A program made the translations under genes and the position numbers. DNA of 64,000 bases from Euglena gracilis (Eukaryota > Euglenida > Euglenophyceae > Euglenales). Under the pieces are notes generated by a model, which saw only the letters and a program-made list of their open reading frames with translations, was not told where the DNA came from and searched no databases. Shown piece by piece: positions 43,501 to 64,000 of this stretch. The stretch covers positions 92,692,648-92,756,647 of the forward strand of contig CP154956.1 of assembly GCA_039621445.1 (NCBI GenBank). The letters run 5' to 3'. Numbering within the stretch: the stretch's first letter is position 1; every line of letters begins with the position of its first letter.

Positions 43501-44623
43501 GATCAAGCCCTTGTTCCACCGGGATCAACCCGGTATTACAACCAGCCACACTTGGCGTTTTTGGAATGCGAAATCTCCAAGGATATTAGCCCAATATTTT
43601 GGAGGAAATTTCGTCCTGGATTTCCAGGACAACGATCCACTATTGTGGTTATGTACAGCATGCCATAGGCTACGAAACGACATGCCCGCAGTGCATATTT
43701 GCACACGCAATCCGGATAGCATAAGCTTCCACCATGATGTATATGTGCGCAATTGCGCAGCATTGGTTTGTGGCGATTGCCTACTGACATGGTCCAATAT
43801 GGACAATTTCCGCTGGACGGAAAACGACTATGATAAGGACATACCTGTCCGTTGCATCAACTACCTACAGGCAGAATTCTGGTTACCTGCCACTGGCGGT
43901 ATGACTAGAGTCATACCAGAAAATGAAGACCATCTGGTCAAATTCAAACAGGACTATAAGTACCAAATCAACTTTTACCAGTTCAAGAAATTCAAAGCTG
44001 TACACAGCTACCGTACAGGCGGAATCGCCAAAGATTTTCATCTTGACAGCGCAGCTGTCCGACTCGCAGTCGAGTCAGCAGGCAAGGCCAAAGTGCCATA
44101 CATTTTTCAAGACTCCGATTGGGACAGGGTGATATACCCACTTTTTTTGGCACAAAGCCTGCCGAATCGACCAAATTTTACATTTTTGTTGCCTGAATAC
44201 CCCCCTGAGGCCTACAAAATGGAATTTACCGATTGGGTAAGAGAAGTTTTAAGGCCATTCACCATCCGAGCGCGAGTCGCAGGTTGGCACACCAAGGCAG
44301 ATCCTGCCGTTTATCCGGGGATACCCCCACAGGTTCAATGCAACCACCCCCGCCTAAATTTTTGGATCTGGCCGGCAATGTTGCCACTTTTCTTCTGGGA
44401 TAACCTCCAGAATTTTCTTCATCGAGAAGCCAATAGGCTTGGAGTACAATTACCCGATGGGTATACACAAAAATGGGAATATCCCGATTTTGATGTCGAT
44501 CAGCCTGAAAGGCAACTTGTAAATTTTGAACCTCCGATACTGGAGATAGTGGAAACTCCCGAAGGAGATTACGTTCGGGAGATCAGACCACCGACTCCCA
44601 GGAAATGGCCATCTGTGCCATAG
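40588..44623 (+). CDS. Third reading region of the retrotransposon, unrecognised zinc-binding protein (frame-broken)
   Basis: From ATG 40,588 to the stop at 44,623 about 1,345 codons can be read, with frame changes at two C runs (near 40.65 and 40.75 kb) and near 41.96 and 42.35 kb. The first half is Pro/Gln/Ala-rich with QAQMPPPS-type repeats and a CACG pair near 41.47 kb. A second Pro/Ala-rich, acidic stretch follows (42.4-43.3 kb). The last 430 residues look folded and Trp/Tyr-rich, with a Cys/His cluster at about 43.65-43.79 kb: CTAC, HIC, HHDVYVRNC, CGDC. No signal peptide or membrane segment is seen, so it is not an envelope protein. Function unknown; it may bind nucleic acid. It has the densest set of micro-hairpins in the window. 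Confidence 0.75.
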
Positions 44624-45447
44624 ATACCCCAGGCTTACAGGCCACAGGTCCATGGACCATGTTCTGACCTTTCCATCAGGCCTATAGGCCCTGTATTCGG
44701 TATCCATACCAGGCACATCTGCCATTATATATTTTTATTAGCATATGGCCCCCTCTCTTTAGGGCTATCGCCCGTCTGTCGAGGTATATGCCTCTGGGGA
44801 TACCCCATCGACAACATCGTGTCCGCGCCGCGCTGTGAAGCCTTCCCTCAGCGGTATATGCCGCCAGTAAGAAGACACACAGCGTACAGCGCGCACACCG
44901 TAATAATAGCACCCAACTTGTTACTTTTCGGCTATAAGGCCACATAAGACTGCCAGACAGCAAAACTTCTACTAAGGTCTTTTGACCAGCCCCCCACTCC
45001 TCTCTCCTTTACCCCCCTGGGCAAAATATCGCTGTCGCCGGCAGTTGGTTTTGTAAATAGGTCTTTTTTCCCTGCTTAGCTATGACTGGCCAGGTGCCCC
45101 CTCCTTCCACACCCTACCCTTCAATCTTTTCCGATTATGGAATGAGACCTCCTCGCGTGTCATAGACACACCCCAAACTGGGTGGATGGGACTTTCTGGA
45201 ATGGAAACCTTCCAGCCCCATTTTCCAATGGGCTCTTCTACTTCCACCCCTTTGCCGCAATAAGTAGGCACCGCATAAGCGGTTAACCACTTTTGCGCGT
45301 TTTTGCGTTATTTCGCAATTTCCTTCCCACACCCCTGGTGACAGGAGAACCAAAAGCCGCAAACGGCTCTGTGACAGGTCCCCGTCCCCAGGACTGTGTC
45401 CGGCATTCCGACTGGCCTGGTCCAGTAGGGAAATCGGGCATAGCCCT
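44624..45447 (+). other. 3' untranslated part of the retrotransposon
   Basis: Non-coding, with hairpins such as GGCC-TATA-GGCC (44,681-44,692), ACCGC-ATAA-GCGGT (45,270-45,283) and CCCATT-TTCC-AATGGG (45,217-45,232). No gene is seen. Confidence 0.6.
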
Positions 45448-45457
45448 GGGAGGGGGA
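45448..45457 (+). promoter_or_regulatory. Polypurine tract
   Basis: GGGAGGGGGA immediately upstream of the 3' LTR, the expected primer site for plus-strand DNA. Confidence 0.85.
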
Positions 45458-45906
45458 TGTGTACCAGGCAGCCGTAAGGCCATGGTACTGTGTATGTAGG
45501 TATAAGCCTACGGCCAGATATAGCTCTGAGCCTCATACACAGTACTATGCTAGGTGGTATTCCTACAGATGGCCAACGGCCTGAATTAGGAATACCTAAA
45601 CCTTACTCTGGTTCTCCTCTCCACAGGTGGTATTTATTTTCTATTTTATTCCATTCTGGTCTTTGATTCAAGACTTGATTTTCAAGTTTGATTTTTCTCA
45701 TTTTGAAGTCCTGACAGGACAGCCAAGTCACTTGGCACTTTTCCTTGTCGTAGCCCATAGGGCTTCTCCCCTGCCTTGTGCTCTGCCTCTTAATTGGGGA
45801 AAAGGGCAAACAACTTTTATATTATTCTTTTCAATTTTTCTGTTACTCCAACTTTTATCTTTTGCGCACCAAAGGGCGAAAGCGAGGAAAAGGTTAGACG
45901 TACACT
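45458..45906 (+). repeat. 3' LTR
   Basis: Same ends as the 5' LTR. Differs from it by a 5-bp deletion near 45,768 and a GG to AA change near 45,849. Confidence 0.95.
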
Positions 45907-45911
45907 CCATC
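45907..45911. repeat. Target site duplication of the LTR retrotransposon, right copy
   Basis: CCATC, identical to 30,138-30,142. Confidence 0.9.
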
Positions 45912-47220
45912 CCGGCATCGAACGGGGTCCAAAATTGAAAAAGTCGAAAATTTTATTTTTCACATGGACGGTGTTCCAGAGATGTTAGAAATCATTTTTT
46001 TCCCTCGAAGTTGGTTTGTTTTGTCTGACGTTTGTTTTGTTTTGCCCAGATTTTGCGACTTCATTTTCGGCTCGAATTTCGAGAAATTCCCAAATTATTT
46101 TCCAAAGTATTTTAAGATATCTTAAGGTTTTTTTTAAGGCATTTTGGCCAAAAAAATTGAGGGGTTTTTATTTATTTTTTTAAGGTTTTAAGGCGCCATA
46201 AAAATTGCCCCTGACAGTGACTGACTGGTTTTTGAAGAAAGTGACTGAGTGCGTTTAAGAAGAGTGAAATTACCCCCCTCCCCCCCTCAGTCGGTCAAAA
46301 AACTTCATGATTGTTCAAATTTCAACATATTTAAACAACCTGGTCGATCGAGGTTGGATTTTTTGGAGGATGCTTAATTTTGGTTTCATCGAAGGTGCTG
46401 AGGGATTTTCCAATAAACATTTCCCCCCTTCATTTCAATTAAAAATTCAAGAAGTCGCATTCTGAAAGAGAACACACATGCCCTAATACCCCCCCCCAAA
46501 GATAAAGCCCCCCGGCTTCATATTTGGACGGGATTTCAAGACCCTCAGGGGGGGCTTTATATTTGGGGGGGGCTTCATATTTGGGGTGAAAAATCAAACT
46601 TTTTCAGGTGGCCTTTATGACCTTTGGCTGCCTTCAATTGTGGCCAAATACCAATTCTATGCGAAATTTTTGTTGCGTACCTCCCACTTTTCGCAAAAAT
46701 GTGCAATTCTTATCCAAAATGGAGCATTTCTGGTGAAAAAAATGTTGTATCCACCCAAAAATTTCCCCTTTTTCCTGAATGACACCAGTGTCTGGATCCA
46801 CGTCAGGGGGGCTTTAGATTTGGGCGGCAAAACCAAACCCCCCAGGGGGGTTTTATATTTGGAGGGGTTTAACGGTTTTTAATAACTGCAATTTTTTGCA
46901 TTTTTTGTCCCCCTTCCCCGATGCCCCCCCCCCCAAGGTGTCTTTGCTCCGACCTGGGTGAGTGAGCCCCCCTCCCCAGGTTCTTCCAAGAGACCTGGAT
47001 ATGTCCTTTTGCCAATTTTTGTTGTGAACACTTCAAAAATTAATTTCAAGTGATAGTTTTGTTTCTTCCCACTTCTTTTGGATTGGCTTCTTCAAAAGTT
47101 TCTCCAAACATTTTCCAACAACCCCTGCTTCGTGCTCTTTCATTTGCTACTGTTTCTGAAGTCTCTTCCAAATTGCAAATCAAACGTCCCAGTGCTTGCA
47201 GTCCCAGCCAGCTGTGCTCC
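45912..47220. repeat. Repeat-rich spacer
   Basis: TTAAGGCATTTT words (46,095-46,195) match those left of the retrotransposon at 30,015-30,115. TGACTGACTGG occurs at 46,219-46,229. A poly-G word cluster (TTCATATTTGGGG and complements) fills 46,490-46,880. No gene is seen. Confidence 0.55.
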
Positions 47221-47223
47221 TGG

Positions 47224-47685
47224 GTGGCAACCAGACATTCATTTGGTGTGGTACACCAAGGTTGGCCTTTTGTGGTTCACCGTGGACACCAAAATCTTTT
47301 TTGTGGTTCACCTGTGGACACTAAAGAATATTTTGTGGTTCGCCTGTGGACACAAAAAAAATATTTGTGGTTCACATGCTTGTTGGAGTTGGAGAAATGC
47401 CCAATGCAGAAAGGGATGCAACCTGGGGAGAACCTAAAAGTAAAACCACCCAAGGAAATGGTTGATGAGGAGCAAGAAAGGCCCAGGTGCACAATGTGGT
47501 TGAGGTGTCTAAAGACCAATGGGATTTTAGTTGTACACCTTTTTTCCCCCAATCCTCAATCAAGTTTTGTGGGCAACAAAATTTTTGTGGACACCAAAAG
47601 TTTTTTTTGTGGTTCACCCGTGGACACCAAAAAATATTTGTGGTTCACACGTCTTTTGTGAACCACACTAAATGAATGTCTGGTT
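47224..47685. mobile_element. Short TIR element with GTGGTTCACC-GTGGACAC repeats
   Basis: The left end CAACCAGACATTCATTTGGT returns as its near-complement at 47,655-47,685 (AAATGAATGTCTGGTT). The interior has at least six copies of a ~32-bp unit with TTGTGGTTCACC and GTGGACACCAAAA. It has no coding capacity and ends about 70 bp upstream of the UGP start codon. Confidence 0.65.
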
Positions 47686-47752
47686 CCAATTTTGCTTTCT
47701 TCAAAGCAACCCCACCTCGTCGTTGTTTCAGCCTTTTCTCCACTGCGATAAG

Positions 47753-63435
<15,683 letters not shown>

Positions 63436-63659
63436 CCCGGTCTGGCTGTTGCTCAGGATTGAGCAGTTGGCCATCAAGCTGAAAACGCCTGAAAAGGTCC
63501 TTTTTGTTGTTTTTTTTGTGTTTTTGGAAGCATTTTGCATTTTGCATTTTTTTCAGAGCAACCTCATGTTTATTTTCTATGTAATTGCTCCTAAACGACT
63601 TTCACAGACTTTTTGGATTATTGGAAAGTGTGTTTGCCCAAATTGAAAGACCTCCACTG

Positions 63660-64000
63660 CAAAGTTGGCCGAGGGTGGTAAAATATCTTTTAACCTTTCG
63701 AAATAAACAAAGTAATAAGGCAAGCTCTCTGAGCAACTCACCCCCATTTATGGCTGAGTGATCCGAACCCCCCCCCCCCCCACCTCCCCAGTTGTTGCCC
63801 AGAGTTCCTATGGGCAGAGGGTAGTCGAGGGTCAAGCCCCCTCCCCCACAAATCCTGGTGGGTGGTGTCTGACCACTCCACGTTTTCCCGTTTTTCTTTT
63901 TCTCGGGGGACGCCCAACCCCTTGCCCTGGTGGGTTGGGGAGGGGGAAGGGGCAGGGGTTCGGACCACCCCCCTCCCCAGGACCTCCCCAAAGGGGCAAA
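63660..64000. other. Spacer or UGP intron 16
   Basis: C runs and a reverse relative of the 26.6/29.2 kb repeat. No exon of UGP is recognised up to the window edge. Confidence 0.4.

Larger units (their letters stand above)
30143..45906 (+). mobile_element. Full-length Ty3/gypsy chromovirus-type LTR retrotransposon, 15.8 kb
   Basis: Two LTRs (454 and 449 bp) differ by one 5-bp deletion and two adjacent substitutions, so insertion is recent. The order is LTR, PBS, Gag, protease, methyltransferase-like domain, RT, RNase H, integrase with GPY/F-type module and chromodomain, third reading region, polypurine tract, LTR. The RT-RNase H-integrase order and the chromodomain put it in the chromoviruses of Ty3/gypsy. 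At 15.8 kb it is much longer than the usual 5-8 kb, owing to an about 1,380-codon Gag region and an about 1,345-codon third region. Reading frames shift about 13 times in both directions, several at C runs. That may be sequencing error or decay. Confidence 0.95.

Noticed and set aside
40588-44623. Envelope gene of a retrovirus-like element
   Set aside because: No signal peptide, no membrane-spanning segment and no furin-like site; Cys/His cluster points to a zinc-binding protein instead.

Overview
The window is nuclear DNA of a unicellular eukaryote. It is mostly non-coding and rich in G/C homopolymers, inverted repeats and microsatellites. The best clue to the host is a split gene for UTP-glucose-1-phosphate uridylyltransferase (UGP) in the right quarter. 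Sixteen exons can be placed by protein homology between about 47.75 and 63.44 kb. The fifteen introns between them do not need GT-AG ends. In every case the two intron ends are complementary to each other. That is the signature of the nonconventional introns known from euglenids and diplonemids, so I infer a euglenozoan host (moderate confidence). A short TTAGGG-type tract near 25.8 kb is compatible with this.

Layout. 1-914 is mostly an assembly gap. 0.9-17 kb is a graveyard of repeats: remnants of a tyrosine-recombinase-like protein, PHD-like zinc-finger fragments, a 0.56-kb repeat present in inverted orientation, long hairpins, a 1.6-kb element with long terminal inverted repeats, (CATA)n arrays, and compound elements made of a short word beside a poly-G run. 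17-30 kb holds scattered exon-like patches of one or more unidentified genes (one with an EF-hand-like loop, one RING-like) among further poly-G elements.

30,143-45,906 is one full-length Ty3/gypsy chromovirus-type LTR retrotransposon of 15.8 kb. It has a 5-bp target duplication, nearly identical LTRs, a PBS matching initiator tRNA-Met, a very long Gag with two zinc knuckles around an Arg/Ser-rich linker, and a Pol in the order protease, methyltransferase-like domain, RT, RNase H, integrase, chromodomain. A third, unrecognised reading region of about 1,345 codons lies before the 3' LTR. The element is unusually dense in tiny perfect hairpins. Its reading frames break about 13 times, several times at C runs.

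45.9-47.7 kb is repeat-rich spacer, with a short TIR element ending about 70 bp upstream of the UGP start. From 47,753 to the right edge the UGP gene occupies the window; its last exon or exons lie outside. Intron 8 of UGP is itself a perfect TIR element with a 10-bp target duplication lying in coding sequence. This links nonconventional introns to insertion of TIR elements and is, with the microhairpins and the methyltransferase-like domain of the retrotransposon, the most interesting result here.
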